Made by a program: the position numbers and the translations under genes. The notes beneath the pieces were generated by a model, which did no database searches, was not told the DNA's origin, and worked only from the letters and a program-made list of their open reading frames with translations. Positions 37,051 through 48,860 of a stretch of 64,000 bases of DNA are shown piece after piece; within the stretch, counting starts at the first letter, position 1; each line of letters begins with the position of its first letter. The DNA is taken from positions 38,859,257-38,923,256 of the forward strand of contig NC_083607.1 in the NCBI RefSeq assembly GCF_029168945.1, written 5' to 3'. Origin of the DNA: Cannabis sativa. Lineage: Eukaryota > Streptophyta > Magnoliopsida > Rosales > Cannabaceae.

Positions 37051-38587
37051 GGCGGCTCAGAGAGAATTTTCTGAGAGAAAATTCTTTCAGAATAAAGCTG
37101 TGAAAAGGTTGTACAGATGTGTGTAACTCTGAAGCCTTTGCCTTCTATTTATAGAAGACCACCAAGGGCTATGATTGACATTTGGAATTGAAAAAATCAA
37201 AGAGAAAAGGAAGCTAAGTGGCCGGCCTAGGCATTGTGGAAACAAGGCTTGCCACTTTTCCAACTTTCCTTTTCCTACACTGATAGTTTCCTGTTTTGTG
37301 AAAAACTGCCAATTCCATTGTTCAACCACATTAATGACAAATCTAACTATTTAATAATTAAAATTAATTATCAAATAATATATTATCATTTATTTTATTA
37401 ATAATGAAACTAATTAAAGTTTCCTAATTAATAAATATGCCCTTCAAAATCTCTATTTACTGTTTTGCCCTTAATAAGTGATAAATTCTCAAATAGACAA
37501 GTCCATCTTGAGAATTTTTAATTGATTAATTAAAATCAATTAAATGAGTCTTACAAGTAATATCATCTCAACTAGTGAGGGGACCATGGGTCTATATATC
37601 CGAGCTTCGAATAAGCATGTCTACAATTTACCACTTAAATTCACTAACTTATTAATTCTTCGTTGAATCCACACATAGAACTCAGAATTGCACTCTCAGT
37701 ATATAGAATGCTCTATATGTTCCACCATATAGACACATTATTAGTTATCCATTGTTATAATCCTAATGTGATCAATGATCCTCTATATGGATGATCTACA
37801 CTGTAAAGGGACTTAAATTACCGTAACACCCTACAATGTATTTTATCCTTAAAACACTTAACCCTGTATAAATGATATTTCAACTAAGTGAAATGAGTAC
37901 TCAATCATTTATCTCGTTTGGTTAAGCTCGAAGGAAATCACCCTTTGCTTACTATTTGCCAGATAGAAGCTATAGATTCCATATTTATGTTAGCGCTCCC
38001 ACTCAATCGCACTACCGTGTTCCCAAAATGTATGTATTGCCCAGACTAAAGATTTAGGCTTAACTAACAAATCAAAGAACACGAATAACACTCTTGAAAT
38101 TAAGCCTAACCATATCAGGATTTCGATCATGTGATCTAGGATCAACTTATGATATTGAATTGAATAGATGTTTACGGTAAGTTTCAAAATCTAATTCAAA
38201 GTTCAATATCGGCCCATTCCAATGCATACTCCATGCATCCAACCTGAGCTTTACTTTAACCTATGTTCTGGAAAGAACATAACATTTCTCCAAATGTAAG
38301 TAAACTCTGTTGTAGATTGTCATATCAGTGAAACCCAATGTTCTGATAAATCTAGGAATACTTTATTCACATAGTCATGTTTATTTTCCACTGTGTTGAC
38401 AACACAATAAACATGTTCAAGTATGTGAAAGGGGTTTGGATGAATTTATAAATCAAATAGACAAGCAATTGATTAAGTGAACCAAAACATACACAAGTGA
38501 ATGAAAAATTACTTCTGTTACTTTATTGATATTGAATAATCTGGATTACATTGAAACAGAGTTTTATTTAGGGCATAAAACCCAACA
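36688..38587 (-). repeat. E3 3' LTR (left)
   Basis: 1900 bp from TGTTGGAAGTTATTTTACC to CCCAACA. It has a (GA)n run near 37,017-37,047, longer than in the partner LTR. The frames at 37,087-37,329 and 37,990-38,187 recur in the other LTR only because the LTRs are copies; they are not genes. Confidence 0.94.
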
Positions 38588-38616
38588 AACTCCCACTTGC
38601 ACTAATATAAAACAAA

Positions 38617-39024
38617 TCAGTACATTTCAATTAATCCTAAATTCTGACGGTGCTTTTCGAATGAAGTTACTGCCAAGACTTTGGTGAATGGATCAGCCAA
38701 GTTATCCTGCGTATCCACTTTCTCCACCAGTACATCCCCTCTTGCCACATATTCTCTGATAATATGATACTTTCTTTCTATATGCTTACTTCTCTTGTGG
38801 CTCCGAGGTTCCTTACTGTTGGCTATAGCTCCAGTGTTATCACAAAACAGGACTAGAGGCCTTTCCATTCCAGGAACTACACCAAGACTGGTGAAGAACT
38901 TCCTAAGCCGGACAACCTCTTCACTGCTTGCAACTATGTATTCTGCCTCCATGGTAGAATCCGAAATCGCAGTTTGTTTAGCACTTCTCCAAACCACTAC
39001 TCCACCCCCAAGAGTAAACACCAT
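38617..39024 (-). CDS. E3 RNase H domain
   Basis: The C-terminal part of the pol polyprotein, removing RNA from the RNA-DNA hybrid. 135 codons: MVFTLGGGVVVWRSAKQTAI, STMEAEYIVASS (catalytic Glu region), LFCDNTGAI (Asp), HKRSKHIERKYHIIRE, VDTQDNLADPFTK. It ends at a TAA 17 bp before the PPT. Upstream 39,025-39,110 supplies the first Asp block (YTDSDFQGC) but is separated from RT by a frameshift near 39,150. Confidence 0.92.
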   Translation of the reverse strand: MVFTLGGGVVVWRSAKQTAISDSTMEAEYIVASSEEVVRLRKFFTSLGVVPGMERPLVLFCDNTGAIANSKEPRSHKRSKHIERKYHIIREYVARGDVLVEKVDTQDNLADPFTKVLAVTSFEKHRQNLGLIEMY

Positions 39025-39110
39025 CCCAGATGTAGATTTCCTGTCTTCAAGACATCCCTGGAAATCTGAGTCTGTATAGCCTAAGGGATTTAAAGCACCA
39101 CCCTTGTAGA

Positions 39111-41162
39111 CTAATACATAATCTCTTGTACTCTTAAGTATTTCAAAATATACTTAATAGCATTCCAATGTACCCTTCCTGGATTTGACTGATACCTGCT
39201 CACGATTCCAACTGCATAGCAGATGTCAGGTCTAGTGCATAGCATAGCATACATTAGACTTCCAACTGCAGAAGCATAAGGAATTTTTGCCATGTCTTCT
39301 ATCTCTTGAGGATCAGTAGGACATTGTTCCTTAGATAGACGGATACCATGTCTAGAGGGCATGTTTGCCCCTTTGGTATTGGTCATGGAAAATCTCTCTA
39401 GAACTTTGTCAATGTAAGCTGTTTGAGAGAGAGCAAGGGATCTGTTCTTCTGGTTTCTGACAATCTGAATACCAAGAACATAGGCTGCCTCACCCAAGTC
39501 TTTCATGTCGAACTGAGTGTCAAGCCATCCCTTGATGTGAGTCATTTTCTTGACATTGTTTCCAATGATCAAAATGTCATCAACATAAAGGACCAGGAAT
39601 ACTACTACTTGGTTTTCCTTGAGTTGGTAAACACAAGGTTCATCTTCATTCTGATGAAAGCCGTAGGTCTTGATGATCTCATCAAACCTTTTGTTCCATG
39701 AGCGAGAAGCTTGCTTAAGCCCATATATGGACTTATTTAATTTGCAAACTTTATTCTCCTGCCCAGGAAGAACATAACCTTCTGGTTGCTCCATATAGAT
39801 GGTTTCTTCAAGAAGCCCATTAAGAAAAGCTGTCTTGACATCCATTTGCCAAATTTCATAATCTAAAGCGGAAGCTATGGAGAGAAGAATTCGGATGGAT
39901 TTGAGCATGGCAACAGGACTAAAAGTTTCCTCATAGTCCACACCTTCTCTTTGGGTATAACCCTTGGCGACCAGTCTAGCTTTAAAAGTTTTGACTTCGC
40001 CTCCAGCACCTCTTTTCTTCTTGTAGACCCATTTACATCCAATTGGACGAAAATCTTGAGGTGGTTCTACATATTCCCAGACTTTATTCTTTTTCATGGA
40101 ATCCATTTCTGAATCCATACCGGCCGACCATCGCTTTCGTTGCGGACTTGCCATTGCCTGTTTATAGGTCAATGGGTCGTCATCAATACCGTCACCAACG
40201 ACCATATTGATTTCACCATCCAAGCCATAACGAGATGGTTTTGTAGAAACCCTCCCACTACGACGAGGAGCGGCGACCTTCTGAACAGAAGCTTTAGTAG
40301 TAGTTTTCTCAGTTGCTACAACTGAGGGAGTGGGATGTTCCTCTTCTTGAGTAGAAGAAGATGGTACATTTGAAGGAACAGTATCAGTGAGCATTTCCTC
40401 TAATACAATTTCACTTTTCGGTTTGTTGTCTTTCATATAGTTATCTTCAAGGAAAGTAGCATTTGTAGAAACAAACACTTTGTTATCCTTGTGACTATAG
40501 AATAGTCCACCCCTAGTCTCTTTAGAATTTCCGACAAACATGCAAACCTCAGTTCGCGATTCCAGTTTGCCTTCTTTCTTTCTTAAGACGTGAGCAGGGC
40601 ACCCCCAAATCCTATAATGGCGCAAACTAGGTGTGCGACCATTCCATAGTTCGACGGGTGTCTTAGGGACTGCTTTAGATGGAACAACATTTAAAATGTC
40701 GTTTGCCATTTGAATAGCATATCCCCAGAAGGACGTAGACAGAGTTGAGTAACTCAGCATAGACCTAACCATTTCTAAGAGAGTGCGATTTCTTCTTTCT
40801 GCAACTCCATTCTGCTGTGGAGTGCTTGGTGCAGTATATTGGGATTCAATTCCAAGTTCAATTAAATGATCTTTGAACTGCATATCCATATATTCTCCAC
40901 CCCTATCAGTTCGCAAGATCTTTAATGTTTTACCTAATTGGTTTTGAGCCAAAGCATGAAATTCCTGAAACTTTTCAAACGTTTCAGATTTCTTTTGCAT
41001 TAGGTAAAGAAAACTATATCTAGAGAAATCGTCAATGAAAGTGATGAAATACTCATAACCTCCTCTGGCTTTTACATTCAGCGGTCCGCAAACATCTGAA
41101 TGTACTAACCCTAGGGGTTCTTTGGCACGCTCTCCCTTTGCAGAGAAAGAACGTTTGGTCAT
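39111..41162 (-). CDS. E3 integrase and reverse transcriptase
   Basis: 683 codons of pol. Integrase core: HSDVCGP (D23), LRTDRGGEY (D86), NGVAERRNRT (E122), a D-x62-D-x35-E spacing normal for copia. A variable linker (residues 230-330) is followed by RT: GCKWVYKKK, KARLVAKGYTQ, DVKTAFLNG (D441), GLKQASRSWNKRF, LYVDDILIIGNN (residues 525-536) and RPDICYAVG. All catalytic residues are present. The reading ends at 39,111 because of a 1-nt shift before RNase H, and begins just after another shift at about 41,185 that separates it from gag-PR. Confidence 0.95.
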   Translation of the reverse strand: MTKRSFSAKGERAKEPLGLVHSDVCGPLNVKARGGYEYFITFIDDFSRYSFLYLMQKKSETFEKFQEFHALAQNQLGKTLKILRTDRGGEYMDMQFKDHLIELGIESQYTAPSTPQQNGVAERRNRTLLEMVRSMLSYSTLSTSFWGYAIQMANDILNVVPSKAVPKTPVELWNGRTPSLRHYRIWGCPAHVLRKKEGKLESRTEVCMFVGNSKETRGGLFYSHKDNKVFVSTNATFLEDNYMKDNKPKSEIVLEEMLTDTVPSNVPSSSTQEEEHPTPSVVATEKTTTKASVQKVAAPRRSGRVSTKPSRYGLDGEINMVVGDGIDDDPLTYKQAMASPQRKRWSAGMDSEMDSMKKNKVWEYVEPPQDFRPIGCKWVYKKKRGAGGEVKTFKARLVAKGYTQREGVDYEETFSPVAMLKSIRILLSIASALDYEIWQMDVKTAFLNGLLEETIYMEQPEGYVLPGQENKVCKLNKSIYGLKQASRSWNKRFDEIIKTYGFHQNEDEPCVYQLKENQVVVFLVLYVDDILIIGNNVKKMTHIKGWLDTQFDMKDLGEAAYVLGIQIVRNQKNRSLALSQTAYIDKVLERFSMTNTKGANMPSRHGIRLSKEQCPTDPQEIEDMAKIPYASAVGSLMYAMLCTRPDICYAVGIVSRYQSNPGRVHWNAIKYILKYLRVQEIMY

Positions 41163-41170
41163 TTTTCCTT

Positions 41171-42244
41171 CTAGGCAAGACTCGCGAGCAGCGGTTCTCC
41201 TAAGACCACATTTTTCAATGGACCGTCTTTGGTTAGCCTATTGAGTCTATCAAAACCTATATGACCTAAACGTAAATGCCATAGATAAGTTTGATCATCA
41301 TTATCAATCTCTTTTCTCTTAAGGCTTCTAGGTTTAGCTACATTGAAAAGTTCAGTATTTAGTGAGATTTGAGTATCAGGTCTTAAAACATAAAGCCCTC
41401 GTTCCATGTTTGCAACACATATATGAAATCCATTACGAGAAATTGAACAATTTGAACTCGAAAAATTCAATATATAAAATTGTGTCTGTAAACATGAAAC
41501 ACTAATCAAGTTTCTACTAAAATTAGGAATATATAACACATTCTCTAAAAGTAAAAACTTCTTAGAATTAAACTTGATTCGGGCTGTTCCTCTTGCTTTA
41601 ACTGATACCAACTCGCCATTTCCAACTTTAAGCTTTAACTCATCTGGGTGAAGATTCTCCCAAGTTTCAAGCAGCTGCAATGAAGAACATACATGGTTAG
41701 TAGATCCAGAATCAACAATCCAGGAGGATTTGTTGTTCTCTAAAACACATGATTCAAATACAAAAGCACCTTCGTTTGAATTGTCTAGAAGCCTGGGACA
41801 TTGTTCTTCTTTATGTCCCTTTCCATTACAATTCGCACATAGAACATGATGTCTGATATTTGTATTTGAAAAAGCAACTTTGTTAGAGCCCTCATGCTTA
41901 ATCTTCTTCCTCTGATTAAAGCTTGCAATGCTAGGAGGTCTCATTGCATTCAGATCCCGCTCATGGGCCCTCAACTCAGACTCGAGTTTGTCCATGTCGG
42001 AGGAGTTAGGATTGTTCAATAAATAATATAGAACAAAACTGTTATACTCCTGACGAAGACTATAAAGTATGAGTTTTACCCATTGTTCCTTTGATAAATC
42101 AATTCCTAGTAGATTTGCCTTTTGGAATTTCAGATTCATCAATAATAGGTGCGAGTTAATGCAACTACCAGGATGCATTTTCACACTATTGAGTTCTTTT
42201 GCAAAGATACTAACTAGGAGTGGATCGGGATGAGGGTTATTCAT
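41171..42244 (-). CDS. E3 gag (N-truncated), protease, GAG-pre-integrase
   Basis: 357 codons. A shortened UBN2 gag domain (MHPGSCINSHLLLMN, LILYSLRQEY), a CCHC knuckle CANCNGKGHKEEQC (residues 136-149), aspartic protease SSWIVDSGSTNHVC (DSG at 178-180), and the GAG-pre-INT motif HLRLGHIGFDRL near residue 323. Compared with E2 gag, about 100 N-terminal residues (the DUF4219-like part) are missing although the start site and leader align, so gag is internally deleted. A 1-nt shift near 41,185 breaks the join to integrase, where GEPLL should continue to ESCLEGKM. Confidence 0.9.
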   Translation of the reverse strand: MNNPHPDPLLVSIFAKELNSVKMHPGSCINSHLLLMNLKFQKANLLGIDLSKEQWVKLILYSLRQEYNSFVLYYLLNNPNSSDMDKLESELRAHERDLNAMRPPSIASFNQRKKIKHEGSNKVAFSNTNIRHHVLCANCNGKGHKEEQCPRLLDNSNEGAFVFESCVLENNKSSWIVDSGSTNHVCSSLQLLETWENLHPDELKLKVGNGELVSVKARGTARIKFNSKKFLLLENVLYIPNFSRNLISVSCLQTQFYILNFSSSNCSISRNGFHICVANMERGLYVLRPDTQISLNTELFNVAKPRSLKRKEIDNDDQTYLWHLRLGHIGFDRLNRLTKDGPLKNVVLGEPLLASLA

Positions 42245-44849
42245 ATTGGCACTACATCATATCAATAAACAGAAGTAAGGTTTTGGTTCTATAAATTCAT
42301 ACACAGGTTCAGAAAACAAATAATCACATATGTTAAAAATACTAAATCTAACATAGTTTATTTTCCAAGGTTTCCAACGAACTGATACAGTGTCCCGTTT
42401 AGGCGAGAGTCAAAGCATCATCCATTGAATAGAGTTGTCAATTCATCTAAAATGTCAAACATTCTAGCAACCTTTTATTCGATCAAGATTGGAATTCAGC
42501 GTTGTCCCGTTTAGGCGAGAGTCAAGGCAATTCTATCTTATGAGCTTCTACCATTGTTTTGCATTCTTATAAGTCTTACATAGTCGCCACCATTAGGGTG
42601 GTCATGAACCATATAAATAAACCTATAAGAATACTTATCTTTCTAGATTAAACGGCGCTAACTTGCTAATGAACGTTCCTCCATTAGGGAGGATTACTCA
42701 CTAAAACAATAGCTATGTAAAACCAACAATGGAGATCAAATTTCCTTTGATTAAAGCTCATTATTTAAACATGTATTTTGTTTAATCATTTATATTCCAT
42801 ATCTCAATAATGAAATATTACAAATTAAAGTAAAAACTTTAATTAAATTTCAAAAATGGAATAATTTTGAAAAATATCTTATTTAAGTTGTTTAGAAAAA
42901 TCTAAATACCCAACTTAAAAATATTCATCAACCAATGACTTAATTAAATATTACCAATTAAGTAGTAACCATTTAATTTAGAAGATATTCCATTTTAAGT
43001 TCCCATATTTAGAAAATATCAACTTAAAAAATATCTAAAGAATCTTAATAACCAATTTCAAAAATTCCTCAACTTAATTTATAATAGGAAATTCAAAAAT
43101 ATTCAAATCTAAGTTGATTTGATAGATTTAACTAAATCTCAACTTAAATAGGAATATTTAATGAAATTATAAAATTAAGATTCAGAAAGAATTTATATGG
43201 TTATAATTCCATATTTAATTAAAAACAAGAAAAATACATATAGCTTTCCAGAATATAACTATTCAAACTATGTTTTTCTTAAATTAATTTCAAGGAAGAA
43301 TGAAATTAATTATGTTGCTAATCAATTTTTTATTAGGTCAAACTAATATAATTAACCTAGCACAGTTATCCAAATCAGGCAAATGGGCCTTCACAATTGG
43401 GATTGTTCATGTGAGGGGGGGGGGGGCTGGGTCCAGTATGTCGCACCCACTTCTAAGGCTCCCAACTCTCACACAAGGCCCAAAAGAGAGGAATTTAACC
43501 TTAAAATGAATAACTGTTATTAATTGAATAGGCTCACAACTAAATGAGCCTAAATAAAATCTATCAGTTATGATATTTTATTTAGCAACAACCACCTATA
43601 TGTATCTATAATAGAAATTAAACATATAGGCTCACACAGGCATACACATTTGGATGGATCCTATCATGTTGCTAGGTCATACACAGATGAAAGAAGTTTG
43701 TAAAAATTACCTGTTACAAATTATTTACTTGATCTATCGTCAATTGAACCTTTGGTTAAAACTAGATCATCGGATCTATCATCAAGTTAACCAAGGCAAT
43801 TTAGATCAAGCATTAATAGGTTTTAGAAAACTTACAAACAATCTAAAACACATACTCCTGCAACAAGGTTAGATTTGGATAGTTGGATGTAGGATTTATT
43901 TAATTTTAAACATTTATTTCGAAAATAAAATTAAAATTAAACCTACCATTTTGAAAAATTAGGTTTTGGGTAACCTAAATGTCATTTCAAAATAAATTGT
44001 TAACTTTCCTTTTAAATTTCATGTTATTTAATAAATTAAATAATAAAATAGAAAATGGTAAATACATACCCTTTTCTTGTTTTACAATTTAATTTAATTA
44101 AAAAATAACAAAATTTAAAAGTTAACAAAAATACCTTATTTCCTCTTTTAAAATTATCATGATTATTATGATCTTACTTTAATTAAGGTCAAGTTACCAA
44201 AAAAAAAATTAATATCTGACCTTAAAAAAAATAAAATAATCAAATTTTAAAGGAAATAAGAAAAAGGTAAGCAAAACATGATTTTTTCCCATTTTCAAAA
44301 TTAAATTACACTAATATCTAAAATTAATTTTAAAAAATAAAATTAATTTTTTTCTGATAATTAGATTTGAAATTTGAAAAACAAAAATCAACATACAAAA
44401 CTACACAAAAAAACGGAATTTAATTCCATGAAATAGCATGAAAAATCGAAAAAATTGGAAAATTGGATGAACTGTACGGATGGCATGCAGTGCATGGCCA
44501 TCCGCGCGCGTATCCTGGGTGCTTGACCGAGAGATCACGGCGCAGGAAGGCTGCAAGCAGCCATTCCGCGCGCGTGATGATGTTGCTCGTCACCCCGATT
44601 TTTCCAATTTTCAAAAATTCATAACTAATTCAAATTAAATTGAAATCGAGTTCTGTAAAAAAGTAAATTGCTTAGAATTTTCCAAACTATCCAACAAAAA
44701 TAATTACAGAATAAGAACAGTAACCATTTTTCCCAGAATTCACAAACAACAATCAAACATCAATATGACACTCAAAGCAACATGATACCATCCAAAAAAC
44801 AAGAAAATCGTTTTAAGTCCAAATTTCTTGCAAGCAAATCAATTACCAT
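42245..44849 (-). other. E3 untranslated leader
   Basis: About 2.6 kb, AT-rich. It carries the paired motif (on plus TCCCGTTTAGGCGAGAGTC, 42,393-42,411 and 42,505-42,523), the hairpin block (43,384-43,482, with a G9 run at about 43,418), and a GC-rich island near 44,470-44,600 containing CCGCGCGCG twice. Short frames within it (for example 43,300-43,509 and 44,420-44,614) are artefacts. Confidence 0.8.
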
Positions 44850-44862
44850 GGCTCTGGTGCCA
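44850..44862 (-). other. E3 altered primer binding site
   Basis: On the element's strand TGGCACCAGAGCC, two bases from the LTR, against TGGTATCAGAGCC in E2. Positions 4 and 6 differ. The flanking CCATGG is conserved. Confidence 0.78.
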
Positions 44863-44864
44863 GT

Positions 44865-46724
44865 TGTTGGAAGTTATTTTACCAGAAACTTAGATCTACT
44901 CACAAGTATGTTGATTTAACAACCTAAATATGAACTTCTAAAAACGATATGAAATTAAACACATAAGAGTATCAGAAATCTTACAGTGATTGCAGCGGAA
45001 TATATATGTCTCCTCCCACTCAGATCTCTAACCCTTGATTCCTTTCTGTAGCAGAGTATAATCAAGATCTGAGCCCGATAATCCTTCTTTGTTGTCTCTG
45101 AAATCTACACAGCCTTCCTCACTATGATTGAGGTATTACTTGATGTGTGTGGGCACTACTCTAGCACTTATACATTTCGAAACAGTGAAGGAAGAGAGAG
45201 AGAGAGAGGGTGGCGGCTCAGAGAGAATTTTCTGAGAGAAAATTCTTTCAGAATAAAGCTGTGAAAAGGTTGTACAGATGTGTGTAACTCTGAAGCCTTT
45301 GCCTTCTATTTATAGAAGACCACCAAGGGCTATGATTGACATTTGGAATTGAAAAAATCAAAGAGAAAAGGAAGCTAAGTGGCCGGCCTAGGCATTGTGG
45401 AAACAAGGCTTGCCACTTTTCCAACTTTCCTTTTCCTACACTGATAGTTTCCTGTTTTGTGAAAAACTGCCAATTCCATTGTTCAACCACATTAATGACA
45501 AATCTAACTATTTAATAATTAAAATTAATTATCAAATAATATATTATCATTTATTTTATTAATAATGAAACTAAGTAAAGTTTCCTAATTAATAAATATG
45601 CCCTTCAAAATCTCTATTTACTGTTTTGCCCTTAATAAGTGATAAATTCTCAAATAGACAAGTCCATCTTGAGAATTTTTAATTGATTAATTAAAATCAA
45701 TTAAATGAGTCTTACAAGTAATATCATCTCAACTAGTGAGGGGACCATGGGTCTATATATCCGAGCTTCCAATAAGTAGATCTACAATTTACCACTTAAA
45801 TTCAGTGACTTATTAATTCTTCGTTGAATCCACACATAGAACTCAGAATTGCACTCTCAGTATATAGAATGCTATTATTAGTTATCCATTGTTATAATCC
45901 TAATGTGATCAATGATCCTCTATATGGATGATCTACACTGTAAAGGGACTTAAATTACCGTAACACCCTACAATGTATTTTATCCTTAAAACACTTAACC
46001 CTGTATAAATGATATTTCAACTAAGTGAAATGAGTACTCAATCATTTATCTCGTTTGGTTAAGCTCGAAGGAAATCACCCTTTGCTTACTATTCGCCAGA
46101 TAGAAGCTATAGATTCCATATTTATGTTAGCGCTCCCACTCAATCGCACTACCGTGTTCCCAAAATGTATGTATTGCCCAGACTAAAGATTTAGGCTTAA
46201 CTAACAAATCAAAGAACACGAATAACACTCTTGAAATTAAGCCTAACCATATCAGGATTTCGATCATGTGATCTAGGATCAACTTATGATATTGAATTGA
46301 ATAGATGTTTACGGTAAGTTTCAAAATCTAATTCAAAGTTCAATATCGGTCCATTCTAATGCATACTCCATGCATCCAACCTGAGCTTTACTTTAACCTA
46401 TGTTCTGGAAAGAACATAACATTTCTCCAAATGTAAGTAAACTCTGTTGTAGATTGTCATATCAGTGAAACCCAGTGTTCTGATAAATCTAGGAATACTT
46501 TATTCACATAGTCATGTTTATTTTCCACTGTGTTGACAACACAATAAACATGTTCAAGTATGTGAAAGGGGTTTGGATGAATTTATAAATCAAATAGACA
46601 AGCAATTGATTAAGTGAACCAAAACATACACAAGTGAATGAAAAATTACTTCTGTTACTTTATTGATATTGAATAATCTGGATTACATTGAAACAGTATT
46701 TTATTTAGGGCATAAAACCCAACA
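44865..46724 (-). repeat. E3 5' LTR (right)
   Basis: 1860 bp, ending CCCAACA. It matches the left LTR except for a 28-bp deletion around 45,872, a shorter GA tract (45,193-45,209) and scattered substitutions. The TATA motif on minus is at 45,307-45,314 (TATAAATA). Confidence 0.94.
45307..45314 (-). promoter_or_regulatory. E3 5' LTR TATA box
   Basis: On minus the context is CTTCTATAAATAGAAGG, itself a short palindrome. It occupies the same place as the TATA boxes of E1, E2 and E5 and would drive E3's genomic RNA. Confidence 0.7.
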
Positions 46725-47030
46725 CTTCAAACTTATGAAAATTTGATTGGAGGACCCAAGAAGAAAGGGAGTAAACCTCATAATCCTGGGAATGGTAATG
46801 GGACGATGAAACCTGAAGCAAATGTTGCCTCTGCTTCAAAGCCCAAATCGAAGAGGAAGTGGAACAACACCAAGAAGCGAACTAAAGCCATGAAGAATAA
46901 AAAGGCTGCTCCTTCTGGTGATGCTACACTTAAAGGAAAGTGTTTCTACTGCAATGAGAAATGTCATTGGAAACCCCAGTGTCCTAAACTTCTTGCAAAG
47001 AAACAAGGTATTTCCATTTATAAACTTTAA
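46725..47030 (+). CDS. E2 gag, 3' part with CCHC zinc knuckle
   Basis: Continuation of E2 gag after E3: from LQTYENLIGGPKKKGSK through a Lys-rich linker to CFYCNEKCHWKPQC, a CX2CX4HX4C nucleocapsid knuckle, then CPKLLAKKQ. The stop at 47,028-47,030 follows directly; no protease motif follows. A plausible intron (GT at 47,008, AG at 47,106-47,107 after a T-rich tract) could replace the last residues by GQAT before a stop. The frame is otherwise unbroken across both parts, in contrast to the ruined pol. Confidence 0.85.
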   Translation, partial: LQTYENLIGGPKKKGSKPHNPGNGNGTMKPEANVASASKPKSKRKWNNTKKRTKAMKNKKAAPSGDATLKGKCFYCNEKCHWKPQCPKLLAKKQGISIYKL

Positions 47031-47107
47031 GATTTTGAGTGAATTATTATCCAATTGGATTTATGATTCTAGACTAACTTTGTTTATTTGTTTTCTTCTT
47101 CTTATAG

Positions 47108-48849
47108 GCCAAGCTACTTGAACTCAGATGAGTTGGATCAGCAAGCTGGACCAAGGGTGAAATCGTCCAGATGAAGATGAAGCTCTTCAATTTATTTTTG
47201 AATTAATTGTTTTAGTTTAAAGACAATTTGGATTTCAAATTTTAGTTAGGGATATTTATCCCTGCTTTTCTCATATTGTTGCAATACATTTTTTATTTTA
47301 TTATTAATAAAGTATTCTTTATTTTCGAAATCACCATTGCAAATTATGAGATTGAGCTTCATTTATTTTATCTTCATCAACAATTACCACATTATATTTA
47401 TATGTTTGTATGTGTAAGTGTTTTTATTATTGATGCAAATTCTATAATATTTACAACTCTTCATAGAGTTATATTAAATAAACACTAGAAATTATTTCTA
47501 TGTTTATTAATAATTGTTAATTCTCATACAATTATTAAGAATTTGTTTAATAAAAGGATCTTATGATCTGATAGGGGTGGAGAAAAGTTAAGAAAACTAT
47601 GCAGTTCAACGATCTTTTATATCTAATGAACTCTGGATAGTATTCAACTCCACATAAACTCTATCACACTAAGAGAATCATGATCTTTACAACCTTTAGG
47701 GGTGGATCATAATCTCTATATACTTAGGGGTGGAGGTTATCCATAGTACCCTATATGTATATTCTTAGGGGTGGAGTCCATTCCACAATTCCCTATGAAA
47801 CACATATATTGTTTAAACATGGAAGTAATATAATGAGTCAGCTATTGTCAATATAAATTCTTGATCTTGACTGTATGTTCCATTTCGTTTTTACTGTTGT
47901 AAGTAAAAGTTTGATACCTTTGAAAGTTCTTTGGAAAAGTTTCACACTACCTTAATTGAGTGGGAGAATTTTAAAGTTCTATACCCATCTTCATTAGGTT
48001 GATACTTGTGATAGGTACTTAAGAACACTACTGAAAAGCAAATCTATCCATTCACATGGATAGGAATAGCTTATCAGAATTATGAGAATAAGACAAAGAA
48101 CTCTAGTTCAGTCCATTCGAATGACTTGAACCTAGAATTCTTAATCCTCATAAAATTTTATGGTATCTTAATTTTGATTACTTTATCTCTGGCATGTATT
48201 TTTCACTTCAAAATACCAGTCCGCTATGTTGATGACTTAGTCTTAACTTAAAGTTTCAGACTAATACAAAAGTCACAACTAGGTAACTCTCTAAACAATC
48301 AGAGGTTAAAAGTATCATTTAACCAGACATCTGCTATTGAGTGGGAGCTATCTGAGATGTAATCAAATAGGGAACATTAGAAGATATTCAAGAAAGATTT
48401 ATGAAAGTGATCTATATGTTAGATATTAAGGAACTGTGTATCAGTTATCCTTGTATCTCACCATCAAATTTCGATTACTATGAGATGGTGTTTACTTTGG
48501 GGGTGGAGGAATTATTGTATAATAATTCAAGCTCTACTAGAGAAGAATTGTAACTTGGTCTATTCGAAAATACCAGAAAGTTATATCACTGAAGAAAAGT
48601 CTACACTGTATTATCTCAATTACATATTTTAAAATATGAGAGATATGTCTTCTGTTTATTCAGATGTACTTTTAAAACAGTAAAAGATTTCAGTATCCCT
48701 TGATGAGTAAAGCATATAGTAAAGGATGTTTCATAAGTGTTTTTATGAACTAGTGTCCAGAAGTTTGGGTGGATTCAAATATACTACACTTGATCTGAAG
48801 ATCAAGACATCAGATTGACCTATTTGCACAGTTTGTTTTATATTAGTGC
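47108..48849 (+). pseudogene. E2 vestigial pol
   Basis: There is no frame over about 70 codons, but collinear relics are visible: integrase-like words at 47,555-47,618 (counterpart of ILRTDRGGEY and MQF), an RT-like CGC TAT GTT GAT GAC (RYVDDLVL) at 48,222-48,245, and RNase-H-like GAGATGGTGTTTACTTTGGG at 48,483-48,502. The phrase AGGGGTGGA recurs four times at 47,573-47,777. Spacing is compressed compared with E3. It differs in sequence from the E1/E5 relic. Confidence 0.7.
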
Positions 48850-48860
48850 AAGTGGGAGTT

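Larger units (their letters stand above)
36688..46724 (-). mobile_element. E3: near-complete Ty1/copia element
   Basis: A minus-strand element of 10.0 kb inserted in E2's gag, with CTTCA at 36,683-36,687 and 46,725-46,729. Left (3') LTR 36,688-38,587; right (5') LTR 44,865-46,724. Between them lie the PPT, RNase H, RT, INT, PR and gag (reading right to left), a 2.6-kb leader and the PBS. The LTRs differ at some 15 sites plus a 28-bp deletion and a GA-repeat length change, so it is recent. Two frameshifts and a shortened gag probably inactivate this copy, but it is the only pol-encoding member of the group here. Confidence 0.95.
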
